From: Lycorma delicatula
Taxonomy: Eukaryota; Arthropoda; Insecta; Hemiptera; Fulgoridae
Assembly: GCF_047948215.1 (NCBI RefSeq)
Contig: NC_134456.1
Location: forward strand, 200,644,034 to 200,708,033
Length of the DNA: 64,000 nt
Direction: 5' to 3'
Position numbers and translations under genes: made by a program. Below, piece by piece: positions 1 to 11,379 of this stretch; within the stretch, counting starts at the first letter, position 1; each line of letters starts with the position of its first letter. Under the pieces are notes generated by a model. The model worked only from the letters and a program-made list of their open reading frames with translations. It did not search any database and was not told where the DNA came from.

Positions 1-244
1 AAATATAGGTACATTCTATATACCTAGGATAAATACTAGGTCAATCAATAGGATATTTCAAATAATAATTAAAAGGAAATTAACCAATAATTGCTACGTC
101 GGCAATATTTAATTCATAAAAAGTAAGTGCAATTCTTTTATGCTTTTCTAAACAATTTTATCGATAGTTTATGAATCAGGTAATAAAATAAAATCAAGTT
201 AACTTTAAAAATACCAAGTTAACTGTAAAAATTATTTTTGCTGC
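1..244. other. AT-rich spacer
   Basis: Low-complexity AT-rich sequence with no coding or repeat signal that I can recognise. Confidence 0.6.
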
Positions 245-562
245 TCATCTATAATTTTGTTGGGAAAGAGGATAAATGTAGTAACCAAAAGGACTGAAAA
301 CAGGGAATGTGGTATGAACAATGAGCCTGATGGGTGCGCCAACAGTGACTGATCTACCCACCGTCCGGCCATATGGGACTGACATGGTATGGCATGGCAT
401 AGCTCGGTTATGGAGCGCGGCGCACCACTTTGCACAACGTGACACACTGGGGATCACTATAAATTGTCTATGATTACAATAATCATCCCAAACCGACACT
501 CTGCCGCTTTGCTCTACTGCGTAGTGGACGTGTAATGATGATATACCACTAACCTGAGCCAA
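245..562. other. GC-richer unique island with open frames
   Basis: This stretch is clearly richer in G and C than the AT-rich sequence on both sides. A 105-codon minus-strand frame (245-562) and an overlapping 71-codon frame (232-447) are open. Neither peptide resembles a family I know, and two frames being open together suggests base composition rather than coding. It contains short iterated ATGGCAT/ATGGTAT words near 385-400. It carries no transposon hallmark. A conserved non-coding (regulatory) island is the more likely reading; an orphan exon is the alternative. Confidence 0.4.
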
Positions 563-1009
563 AATACAACCCGTAATTGTCTGTTTTACTCTCCATTTTA
601 CTTAAAAATCCGTAACTAAAACGTTACCAACTATCATAAATACATTCAAATCCTCATATTTAAAATAAAATTTCATCTTATTTCGTAACAATAAAGTAAT
701 TAAACTTCTACATAATGTTATAATTTAATCACTTCAAATAACAACATTACTTACGCACGTAGAGAAAACTCGAATGATTAATAGAATATAAAACGGTTAC
801 CAGACTATTCACAAACCGAAGAAATCTTTTGTTCTCCTAAAACCAACTGTTATGAAAATTTAGTTACCGAATATTAAAAATAATATTTAACCAAATTTAA
901 ACAATAAAAAATAAATAAAACCTAAATAAACTGTAGTCATTTCTTTAAAATTTGATAAGAAAATAAAATCTGTAGTATGTCTTTGTTTCTTCACAACAGT
1001 TTGCGTTAG
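563..1009. other. AT-rich spacer
   Basis: AT-rich sequence without recognisable genes or repeats. Confidence 0.55.
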
Positions 1010-1033
1010 TTTTTTTTTTTTTTTTTTTTTTTT
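1010..1033 (+). repeat. Poly-T tract (24 nt)
   Basis: An uninterrupted T run followed by a GAGGG word. It could be the poly-A tail of a minus-strand retroposed copy, but I see no recognisable element body on the right. A similar poly-T followed by GAGGGG lies at 23751-23772. Confidence 0.7.
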
Positions 1034-1437
1034 GAGGGAAGGTAAACGTCTCTTTTTTTAGGTTAATGTTATTGTTTTGAGAAAAGGCGCATTTGCAAAT
1101 TTACTTCGTATCTAATCAGCTCATTTAACACGTTCATACATTTTAATTATTCACATCATACAAAAATATAAGTTGCACAACATCAATACTCAAGAAAGAG
1201 AAGTAAAATAAAAAATTATTTTCACAATTTAAAAAAAAAATTTAACATTTTAAGAAGAAATAACTAATTATAAAATATAAATAAGGACGATAATAAACTA
1301 ACTTCCAGACTTTTAAGATGTCTATAGTACACTTATTTAGGAATAATCTTCCTGTTGCTACTTATATAAGTAACAATCAAAAATTTGATTTATTTACCTA
1401 ATTACTAGATTTCCTATTTTTATTTATTTATTTTTTA
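1034..1437. other. AT-rich spacer
   Basis: AT-rich sequence without recognisable genes or repeats. Confidence 0.5.
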
Positions 1438-1550
1438 TGAAAGAGCGGACATCATCAGCTATGTCATTAGCTCGGTGAAAACTGGTAGCATATCCCTAAC
1501 CAGGATTCGAACCCAGGACTTCCATGTGAAATGCCGAGACGCTACTTATT
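1438..1550 (-). mobile_element. tRNA-derived SINE remnant (5' truncated)
   Basis: The reverse complement carries a tRNA B box (GGGTTCGAATCCTGG, around 1501-1516) preceded by GCGTCTCGGCATTTCA, as in the better preserved SINEs at 22565, 41815 and 55274. The A-box part of the head is missing or diverged. The body after the B box differs from those copies, so this is either a separate subfamily or a decayed copy. A functional tRNA is excluded because the cloverleaf cannot be completed. Confidence 0.65.
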
Positions 1551-3279
1551 TTTATTTTATTTTCTCAATTTGAAAGTTTTAGAATCGTTGAATTTTTTTT
1601 AATTTTAATGTTTATTTTTATAAGTTGATTAAGTACTGCGTATTATTATAATAATTGTTATCAGAAATGTATTGGAGAAAGCTTTTGAAAATAAAAGTGT
1701 AATTAGATATATTCAATAATATTAGGAATCACGGATCATTTTCTGTATAGCCGTATATAACTCCGTAAATATGACCATTGAGAATATGATTTAGTATTTT
1801 CCATTTGCTGATGCAGATACAGGTCACGCAATAGCGTAGACAGACTGGGTAAAAAAAAACTCTTTTTGAAGCTATTTAGAAAAATGAGTTTTGGTTTTTT
1901 GTTATTTCATATAAATTTTAATATAAAAACAAATTACGCTGATCTATAACTAAATATTTCTCGTCAGTACAGAGATATACTGCTAACTTTCAAAAGAACA
2001 AAAATAAATAATAATCCCCTGGAATGCTTCTGAGCAGCAACCTATTTTGCATTATGTTATTAATAACATATTTCTTATTTTCTATCGTTAGTTTACAAAG
2101 ATATTTACAAGTTTTTTTTAATTATCAAACATATTTCATAGATTCTACAGTTCAAAAGCTACGCCCGGATATTCAATTAAATATACTCGTAGCTGTTTAT
2201 TGAAATATTTCCAGTTGCTTTTTATGAACTAAACAACAAAAAATTTAATTAAGCTCCCGGATTATAAACGTCATCTTTAAATTTTCCTTGAATAAAGAAC
2301 GATAAAACAGCAAAAAGATTTTATTTCTCTTTCTGTCTGTAAAAATCTGATAAAAAGATAACATTAAATTATGTTAATTGAATGAAAATAAAGAACTAAA
2401 TAACCTTTCTCAAAACTAATTTTTATCTGAGTTAAAATAAAATATCCAAAATTTTAAACTCATTTGATAGTCCATAAAATGTACGGTTACATTACATATT
2501 AAAAGTTGTTTAACGTTCTTCTGTAAAATAATAAAAATGAAACTATGATTTTTTTAATGTAATAATTAAACGAATATTTTCAACTTGTATTTAAAATAAC
2601 TTTTATTAGATGTTTCTCACTTTTACGATGCATAAAAAATAAAACCAATGGATATGACTTTCATTCGTATTAAACCTTATTCAAGAACAAGAGTTTGTAC
2701 TTAACTTAAATGTAACTTCAAATATAAAGTCAAGGTAGGAGGTATAAATCTTCATAAGTGTAAGAAAGTTCTAAACAAGCTTTCTTAAGTGAAAGTAAGC
2801 ATATATAATTCAAACAGGATGTTTTACAGCCTTTAAATGAGTTGTAAGAATCTTAGTAATTTATTTTTCCGTTTTATACGGATAATTTATTTCATAAATC
2901 TAATTAAGTTAATAATATTTATTTCAATTAATATAATAGATCGTTTTAAAAACTGAAAATAAAAAAGTTAGTATTTCGATTTCACACGATGATTTACTTT
3001 CATTAGAAAATCTATTAACACAACATAGATTCACAAAATATATCAGCTTAACGTACACACTAAGTATAGGATTTAACTGAAACAGCGTTTTGAGTTCAGC
3101 CCTAAAACACGTGCTGCGCCATAACTCATGCACACCAGATTTTATCGTACATTAATAGGAAATTGTTTTTCGAAATTTTTACCCAGACCTAATATCTATA
3201 TATAATATATAATACATAGCCAAACAATAACTGCTGAAAATAAATTGATGAAAATTTTGTATACATGTTTTTCTTATGT
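1551..3279. other. AT-rich spacer
   Basis: About 1.7 kb of AT-rich sequence. A slightly GC-richer patch lies at 3070-3145. The 69-codon minus frame over 2924-3133 has no recognisable content. No repeats or RNA genes identified. Confidence 0.5.
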
Positions 3280-3790
3280 GTAAGTGAATACTATGAAATA
3301 ATTTCTTGAAATTTAAAGGAATAAAATGGAGTAACAATGAAATTTCATATTTTTTTAATTTCTCAGTAAGAAATGAAGATACCAACTTAATTTTTAATTT
3401 GTGTGTAATCTTTATGTAAATACCCAAAAAAAATTTTTTTTATAAATTCTGAATTTAAAGGGTTAAAATAGAGTTTTGAATTTTTCTGAAACTCATCTAT
3501 TTTTTTTAATTTCTCGGTAACAAATGAAGATATCAACTTGATTTTTGGTCTGTGTAATATTCATTAGAATATCTAAAAACCAATTTCTAGATTTTCTGAA
3601 ATTCGACTTTGAAAGGGGCGAAGAAAAGTAAAAAAAAATTTTTTTTAAATGTTTGCATATTTTCCCCATTTCGGCTGAAGTAAACGATATATTCACTAGA
3701 TTTGGGCTTGCAAATACTCTTCCAATAAATATCTAAAAACCATTTTGAGGGTTTTTGGATTCTAATATTAAGGCGTAAAATAACCTAAAT
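3280..3790. repeat. Degenerate tandem repeat, about 150-160 bp period, three units
   Basis: Three diverged units can be aligned on a conserved core: AATTTCTCAGTAAGAAATGA at 3357, AATTTCTCGGTAACAAATGA at 3508, and a more diverged CATTTCGGCTGAAGTAAACG at about 3667. Each is followed by a GATxT..CAACTTGAT-like stretch and then TATCTAAAAACC. Spacing is about 151 and 159 bp. Each unit also holds an A-run next to a T-run. No coding potential; the short minus-strand frames here are shadows of the repeat. Confidence 0.55.
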
Positions 3791-4066
3791 TTTTTTTAAA
3801 ACTTTTGCCAGTTTAAGCTATCGTTATTGAATCAATATTATTATTATTATTTAATCAATAATAATTGTTCTATAAATTCTCATTATTTATGAAATTTGAC
3901 AACATTATAACCGTATTTTATGTTTTTAATCGTGATTATGTATTTTTCGAGCAAAGCAGCATCAGGGAATTTAAAATCCAATTAGTGGATCTTAACTGAC
4001 TAAATTTCTGCTCTGAAGAAATTATAATACACTGATAGTTTATATAAATTGAACAGGCTTACTTAT

Positions 4067-4103
4067 CACTAGCAGACCCGGCAATGCTTCGCTATGGCTA
4101 AAT

Positions 4104-4155
<52 letters not shown>

Positions 4156-4930
4156 TGTATAAAAAATACAATTGAAAGTTTGATAAAACATTAAAAAACT
4201 GATCATTACGGAACTTCACAAAATTTAACCTTTCACTATATAAAAGTCAGCATGTAAATAAATTCAACTGTCAAAACAGCCCTACGTATCGGATTTAATT
4301 CAAAATATTCTCCAAACAGAATAGTTAAAAGACTTTCTTTCTACTGGTCAGAGGATTTCAGTAGCTGTAAACCTTCTTCCGACAACGCGGTCCAATTTAC
4401 AAAAATCTGCGCGTAAATCGGTCCAGTAGATTTTAGTTTATAGCTGACATGCATAAAAACATTGCCTATTACGCATAGAAGAAGAAAGTCTGTTTGTGTA
4501 TTTGTTTGTTTCGTAAATATCTCGACACTGGCGCCACCTGCAGGTAGAGTTTTTGCAAAAGCTTTTCTTTTCATGTAACTAATATATATTCTGAATACGA
4601 GTCAAATCGGACCATACATAAAATTCTTCGAAATATCTCGACCCCAGCGCCACCTAGCGGGTCCAAACTAATTCAGAAACATTTGCGGGAGTGCGCGCAA
4701 CAATTCACGAAAGTTTCATCGCAATCGGATGAACGGTATAGGAAGACGTACAAAAAATATGCGTTCCTATACCTATTCAAAAATTATTGCTATAGGGACA
4801 AACAAACATTCATTTTTATATTTATTTAGAAGGTTATTACTCTCACAAGCATGAGTTTAATGAACACAGGGATCCAAGACGGGAAATACAAGTAACCATT
4901 AAGCGCGAGCGAAGCCGCGACGAGGATACT
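4067..4930. repeat. ACTAGC-ended interspersed repeat, copy A
   Basis: The left end reads ACTAGCAGACCCGGCAATGC and the right end (4903-4930) reads, in reverse complement, ACAAGTATCCTCGTCGCGGC. The two ends are therefore imperfect terminal inverted repeats. The interior holds a TA microsatellite and signature words: GCGCGTAAATCGGTCCAGTA near 4410, GCGCCACCTAGCGGG near 4648, a 'caatcggatgaacggtatagg' stretch near 4721-4741, and GGGACAAACAAACATTCATT near 4795. Copies B (15039) and C (52388) share these. The 77-codon minus frame at 4341-4574 is a by-product of the repeat. The family is non-coding; a short inverted-repeat DNA element is likely and a Helitron-like element is possible. Confidence 0.65.
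4108..4151. repeat. (TA)n microsatellite inside repeat copy A
   Basis: About 22 TA units just inside the ACTAGC end. A TA tract is at the same relative place in copy B. Confidence 0.9.
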
Positions 4931-5499
<569 letters not shown>

Positions 5500-5559
5500 A
5501 TATGTAATACACTTACTGACCCCTATACAAAATATTTAAACATTAAAACAAAAAGAAAG

Positions 5560-5940
5560 ACAACCAAGCCTTATAAAAAATAAAAATGTATTAAAGAAAA
5601 TCTAGCTTTCAAACAAAACCCAAACCAAAATAAATAAATCATTATACACAGAAAAAATCCTCACTTCAATTTCTTCAGGAAATTATTAATAATACCTTTT
5701 TGACTACAAAATGTTTTACATCAGGCAAACGACAGCAGCTTCAAAGTTAAAATGAATACACAAAACCATTTCATTGTAATGCCAACAGAATATTATTGGC
5801 CCGCAATTTCTTAAAAAAAAATTACAAATATAAAAAAATTAATAACAATCTAGTTGTCTAAGTATACAAGAAAAAGTATTACGACATCTTAAATTAGAAA
5901 ATTTTAAACATTTAACAACAACAAAAATTATAAATAACAC
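5560..5940 (+). pseudogene. Possible GIY-YIG-type remnant (Penelope-like)
   Basis: Around 5695-5810 one plus-strand frame reads DYKMFYIRQTTAASKLKMNT followed by FIVMPTEYYWPAIS. This recalls the KFYIGQT...LK.RMN.H core of GIY-YIG endonucleases of Penelope-like elements, with YIG changed to YIR. Flanking frames are broken and no reverse transcriptase motif is visible nearby, so the call rests on one short motif. The two firm Penelope-like copies in the window (18.5-19.8 kb and 32.4-33.7 kb) make it plausible. Chance similarity is a real alternative. Confidence 0.25.
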
Positions 5941-7225
5941 AGGTTATCTAAATGAAGTTTAAATCTAATAAACTTTTTTGTTTTACTACACTATAGTGTC
6001 TTTAGAACAAAAAAAAACAAAAAAACTGCTAGCCAAATCGGGACCGCGATGAACAACAGGTCCAATTATATTGACTAATATAATAAAATTATATTGACAA
6101 ATATCAGGAAATTTTCATGTATAAAAGTTTCCGATAAATTTAAAACTGAATTCATATGATACCGGAAAAGATTTAAAATTTTTTTAAAGAAAATGTAAAC
6201 CTATCATCAGAAAGATAACATTTCGAGTCGATTAAATATATTCAGAAGTTTTGGAGAATACAAATGTCTGCTACGAAGGTTTCTAATATTAAAAACGATA
6301 AAACAAGTAGTATATAATACTTTCACCAATCTATTTACATATTTTAATAATAACCTCCTGATTAATACCTCAATTATATGAATAGATATATCGAGGATAT
6401 AATCTTTCTATTACATCTTCTTCCGTCTTGGGGGATGGTGTTTGAAGTTACAAATGTTTTTTTTGTAAAGATATGTAGGATTCTATTATCTTTACTTCTG
6501 ATCGCTCAGATTTATGTTAAATATCACCAGGAAGTAGATTAAAAAACGTTTTATCCCGTAAGAGAAATGGGGTTTAATTTTTTATCCTTTTTATTTATTT
6601 ATTTTTTTTTAATGAATTCGGCGTTTACATTTCGTTCGTTCTTGTGTTTAGTCTCAAGGATGTAAATATTACTACACAAAAAATTAGCTGTAAATTACAA
6701 TACGTTCTTTGTCTAAATTTTACAGCTCACCAACAATGAAACCAAATTATGTTTTAAATTACCCTGAAGTTCAATAAAAATATTCGTGAAAGAATTATAA
6801 GGTCGGCGTGATGATTTCTGTATTTTTAATGAACGTCCGTAAAAATATATAAATTTAAATAGGATACTCTGATTTATAAATAAAGATTACAGGATAAAAA
6901 TACCAAGAAAAGTAACCGAAAGATAAGAAATAGAATAGTTTCTAATAAAAACTAGTTTATGCGATATCTAATTACTTTTACGATAACTGCTTTAAAAGAA
7001 AAATAACAAAACTGTCAAAATAAATAATTACTTAATAAAAGTTCACGGTTAAAGACTTAATTAAACAATATTATAAAAAAAGCTATGAAAGTTTTTTTTT
7101 ATTTAAAATGCTAAACGTGTTTCAAAATAATTATTCTTTAAAGCGAGTTTATCGAGATAATCCGATGAAGTAATTTATTAAGAAGCCATAACTAATTATC
7201 AGTATCGATGGAGAACCCTTTTCAT
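5941..7225. other. AT-rich spacer
   Basis: AT-rich sequence without recognisable genes, repeats or RNA signals. Confidence 0.5.
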
Positions 7226-7540
7226 TCACCATTTAAAGGTTTTAATAAATATAAAGGTAATATTTATGAGCCTGGAATTAATTATTCTAAATTCATTAAG
7301 AGAGAGAGTATTACAGGATTCTTGTAAGTATTGTGTAATTAGTGGAGCAAATGAGTTTTCCCCGTAACGGTCGGAATGTTCTATGTTCCATGCGGTAGAG
7401 AGGCACCCTTTTGGTCTTAATGGGACCGAATTAGGCACAAAATGACTGCAATTAAAATAACCGGTATTTTGGCGCGTGGCACAATTGTCAGCCGCTTCGT
7501 CTAATGAAGTCAAACCTGACCAGGATTTGTCATTGCCGTT
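7226..7540. other. GC-richer unique island (candidate conserved element)
   Basis: The interval from about 7330 to 7540 stands out from its AT-rich surroundings and contains no transposon motif. A 95-codon minus frame (7226-7513) is open and begins MTSLDEAADN; its first 65 or so residues have a balanced composition, unlike the lysine/isoleucine-rich random frames nearby. No family is recognised. It holds a TAAT-type word (GCAATTAAAATAACCGG near 7450). It could be a conserved enhancer or a small orphan exon. Confidence 0.4.
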
Positions 7541-8539
7541 CGTTAAAACTATCTACTAAAACGTCCCTCTTTATCCTTTTTGTCTACTCATAATCAAATA
7601 AATGTCACTTATTCCTTCTTTATTCAAAAATTACCGAAATATCTCCTTTATTTCATTAAATTATCAGTAACATAAAGCATAATTTTATAAATTAATCGAC
7701 TCTAATCTGGAATTTTTCTCGGTAAGAAGTAATCCACAATAAAGAAAATTTTTAAGCGCATAGATTATAAATCGTTAGCAGAAACGTAATTGAAAGAACA
7801 AAAGATGAAATGAAACATTCTGCCCAAATTGATCATTTTAAAGTCGCCATTTTTAATTAATAAATTTTGCAGCATGGAACAAAATTTTTTTTTTTCGTTA
7901 GTTCTACAAATATCATTTATAAAAAAATAATTTTGAAGTTCGTTTATAAAGGTGTATCAATTGTTTTTTTTCTGGGTTATTCACAATTATTTCTAATGTC
8001 AAATGAAAATAACAACGAGATTACAAAATTTCACACAAAGAAGTTGTTTTTCGTGTTGTTTTTTAAATGCAATAGTTATCTTTTATTAAAGTACTTCTAA
8101 AAGTAAGTTATTTTCACAAATAATTTGCTTAAGTAGGAAATTAGATAATTTGAATATGTGTATTACTTTCGTTTAGATGAATTATCTTTGAGGATGCGAA
8201 GCAACCAATGAAGTAGCTGCTCTGCATTGTTAATATAAATCATTTATAATTTAATAAAACAAAACTAACATTTTATAAAAAAAAACTTGCCTCTGAATAT
8301 TGTTCATTACCAACTTTTCAAAGAAAGATTACGATATTACTTTCAATCGCATGGTGGAAATGGGAGACTGCAAAAGAATTTTCTTTACGTTTTCAGTACG
8401 AAAATATCACTCATTTAAACTGGGGTTTCGTTATATATTTATAGGCCTATGTATAAACTTTTGTGGCTAAAAAATCTCCAAAACTATTAAATCAATTACA
8501 TTGAAATTTATATATGCTCTAGCAGATTATAGATTATAG
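7541..8539. other. AT-rich spacer
   Basis: AT-rich sequence without clear features; short frames here are composition artefacts. Confidence 0.5.
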
Positions 8540-9212
8540 ATTAATTGGATTAATGTTTGACCCTGCACTGCTGTGCAATCTCACGAACCGACGGGAGCTC
8601 CAGATAATCGTGAATCGCATCATTCCGTGTGAACCATGGCGCTTCGGCAATCACCCTCGCTACTTTGTTCTGAAATCGTATACTTTCCATATCACTAGTA
8701 CTAGCTGTTCCCCAAAATTCTACACCGTATATCCAGATTGGGCGCAGAATAGCCTCATAAGTTAATATGTTGTTGGATAACGTGAGACCTGAGGTCCTTC
8801 GTAGTAGCCAATGAAGTTCTCTTTACCTTGCGTTCAGCTGTTTCCTCTGCATCCTCACGTGATACTTCCAGGTCAAACGCCGATCCAGGTGAAGTCCCAG
8901 GTTCCGCACAGTCTCCGTTTGCGGGAAAACGACACCATCGAAGTACACACTAGGCAGTCACCCCTCCGCATGGTGGATGTGACGTACCTCGACTTACCTT
9001 GATTAACCTTAGCCCTTCACTTTTTCTTCCACGCGCAGACACGGTCTAGCGCCACTTGTAGCTTCTGTGAGGTTAGGTCAGTGTCTTCCTTAACGGTCAG
9101 GATAGTATTGTCATCGGCGAACATGGCGACGATGCAATCATCCAGAGCCGGAATGTCAGCAGCGAATATGGAATATAACACAGTGCCAGCACAGAACCGT
9201 TGGGTGTTGAGA

Positions 9213-9246
9213 TTGGGTTGGGTGTCCCTAGGGACACCCAACCCAA
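9213..9246. repeat. 34-bp perfect palindrome in reverse transcriptase region
   Basis: Two 17-bp arms with no spacer, centred on 9229/9230 (left arm TTGGGTTGGGTGTCCCT). It is followed by further AACCC units to about 9270. It interrupts the reverse transcriptase just upstream (in element sense) of the VLYSIFAADIP segment. Confidence 0.95.
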
Positions 9247-9597
9247 CCCAACCCTTGACAACCCAACCCAAAACATCTTGAAAAGTCGTTATTACATTTT
9301 ACCTGAGCAAAACGCCCCTCAAGATACATCTGCAAGACTAGAAAGTAGAGTTGAGGAAGTTGTAGCTTTAACTTGTAGAGCAAGCCTTCAAGTTATCCAT
9401 ACCTTATCAAAGGCCTGTTGGATGTCTAAGAACGCCGCCAAGCAGAATTTCCTTTCCTCCAGACACCCATTGATGAATCTATGGGATAGTTCGATTATGG
9501 AATGGCCATACCTGAACCCAAACTGGTGGACCGGAATTATCCCCTTACTCTTTAACACTTGCCGAAGCCTGTGCAGCAGTAGCTTCTCAAACAATTT

Positions 9598-9738
9598 AGA
9601 TAAGACGGGCAGTAGGCTAACTGGTCTGTAAATTTGATTTGCATGGCATTTCTCCCGCCACCACCCCATTCGGTCGCCCGGAAGAAATGCCATGCAAATC
9701 AAATTTACAGACCAATTAGCCTATTACCGGTCTTATCT
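9598..9738. repeat. Inverted duplication, 56-bp arms, in reverse transcriptase region
   Basis: The arms 9598-9653 and 9683-9738 are reverse complements with about five mismatches, separated by 29 bp. The left arm encodes the YRPVSLLPVL segment in the correct (minus) orientation. The right arm is an extra copy in the opposite orientation that breaks the frame. Confidence 0.9.
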
Positions 9739-11324
9739 ATTGGTGTAATTGATCTGTAAAAAGAAACTTCCTGTGTGAGCTTCTCTGGTTTCAAGATCAC
9801 CTGCGACATCCTCCATTCCGCTGGAAATTAAGACGTCCGCAGAACAGCATTAAACAGATTCCTAATGTACTCAATGCCTTTAAGGGATGCATTTTGCACC
9901 CCTTCAGCATGACATGCATTTTGTGCGTCACTAAGTCAAAACCCGGAGCATTTCTTAGTCGCCTTCCTTGAGTGACTAGTTTCAGTATCTCCCTTGCAAA
10001 GATCGGTTTACTCGGGAAGTTGACTGGCATCGGGCTCTCAAGGAAGTCGTCAACATCGACATCATCAGAGTCCTTTTCATCGTGGGGTCGGAACCTTACC
10101 TGTAAGTGTGAAACAAACAGATCGGCCTTTTCCTTCTCAGTCCTCGCCCATGATCCAGTACGCCTCTGTAGGGCGGGGAGTGTTCCTGCGGATCGTGTCG
10201 CTGTCCCTTCGTAACATTCCATAACAAGCATCCATCCCCATTTAGGTGAGAAAGATTCTCTATGTACACCTTGAATGTCTCGTACCTGATAGTCCTCAAC
10301 AACCTCCACAGCCACCACGCCGTCCTGTTAAGAAGAGTCCTGTCTTCCGGCCTTCTGAAACGCTTACAATTCCGCCGAAGACGCCGCTTTGAGACAATTA
10401 GTTCTGTCACTTTCCTCGGATTGGTATTGTCTTTAACCGAGTGCAAATCCTCAGGTGTAGACAACCTTGCTCCCTCCTATATGACCGACGTCAAAAGGTA
10501 CGTCGTGTAATCAATATCCCCAGGGGCACCGAGTGGGTACGGGTCAGTCAGTTTCTAGTCGATTCAGTCCCGGTAAGAAACCCAATCCGTTTGTCTCGTA
10601 TGAAGAATAGGTCTCTTTTCCTCCTCAGCACCATCGTGCACAATGTAAGTAGAACGGGCGACTCGTCCGATGATGAATCATAGTTGTTTTCCACCAGAGT
10701 GTATGCAGATGCTATACCCAAGGTGCCAAAAAAAGTCAAGCAAATTCGGGATTTCTTCAAGTCCGTAGGCGAGTATGTCGACTGGAATCCCGATACCACG
10801 TCCAGGCACAGATTCTGGACACATTTCTTCAGCATTCTACTCCTGCTGGTTGTCAACCGGGAACCCCACAATAACTCCTTCGCGTTCCGGTCTCCTCCAG
10901 CAATAAATCTAGAACCCAGAGTCGCAAAATAATCGGTAAACAACTAGTCAGTTACAGTATAGCGCAAAGGGCAGTACCCTGCGGACAACCTAATAGGCCC
11001 CAACCAGTCTGTAATTTCAATCGTGGATGCCAGAATCTGATCAATGCAAAAGCCCGGAAGTTGGTGATGTCGCAGAGAATTTCGAACCTGAACCGCGGTT
11101 CCTCCATGGTCCCTCCCATCTGGCTGATTCGTAACATTCACAGAATAACCTTGGAGCCTGAGCTAGTTCCGGTCAGTAAAGTGCGTTCCCGACATCAATA
11201 TTACCTCCAGGGAATTAGAAACTCTCATAAACCCTAGCTCCTCACGCCTAAAAAGTAGGCCGTTAATGTTCTATGAAGCGATTGCTAAAAATTTGGACAT
11301 CAACAGGTTTTGGATAGCACCTGA

Positions 11325-11378
11325 ATGAGCAAGGGTATCCCTGGTTCAACAGATTGGAAGTCTGATAGCCTTGCTCAT
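11325..11378. repeat. Small inverted repeat sharing its loop with the next
   Basis: Arms 11325-11339 and 11364-11378 match at 14 of 15 positions. The loop (11340-11363) is a copy of the loop of the larger inverted repeat 11380-11627. Confidence 0.9.
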
Positions 11379-11379
11379 T

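Larger units (their letters stand above)
8545..11330 (-). pseudogene. Jockey-type ORF2 (endonuclease + reverse transcriptase), decayed
   Basis: ORF2 would nick target DNA and reverse-transcribe the element RNA. Endonuclease pieces lie in 10548-11330: INGLLFRREE, GGTAVQVRN, GDRNAKELLWGSR and SDESPV. Expected catalytic residues are lost: the Glu of the ETH motif is Gly (SGTH), and the His of SDH is Glu (SDES). The linker follows (10096-10318: EKRRLRR-like, then GSWARTEKEKADLF). Reverse transcriptase blocks include YRPVSLLPVLSKLFEKLLLH (9550-9650), FLDIQQAFDKVW (9390-9430) and MFADD near 9110-9121. The thumb continues to 8553 (LHLDRRLTWKYHV, then YEAILRPIWIYGVEFWG). Many frameshifts are present. 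It cannot encode an active protein. Confidence 0.85.

Noticed and set aside
4341..4574. 77-codon minus frame, with a similar peptide at 15219-15512
   Set aside because: Shared peptide arises because both lie in copies of the same non-coding ACTAGC repeat; frames are not conserved across the whole unit and one is mostly low-complexity.
9213..9270. Interstitial telomere (TTGGG/AACCC)n
   Set aside because: Only a handful of units arranged as a palindrome inside a retrotransposon; insect telomeres are usually TTAGG and the tract is too short.
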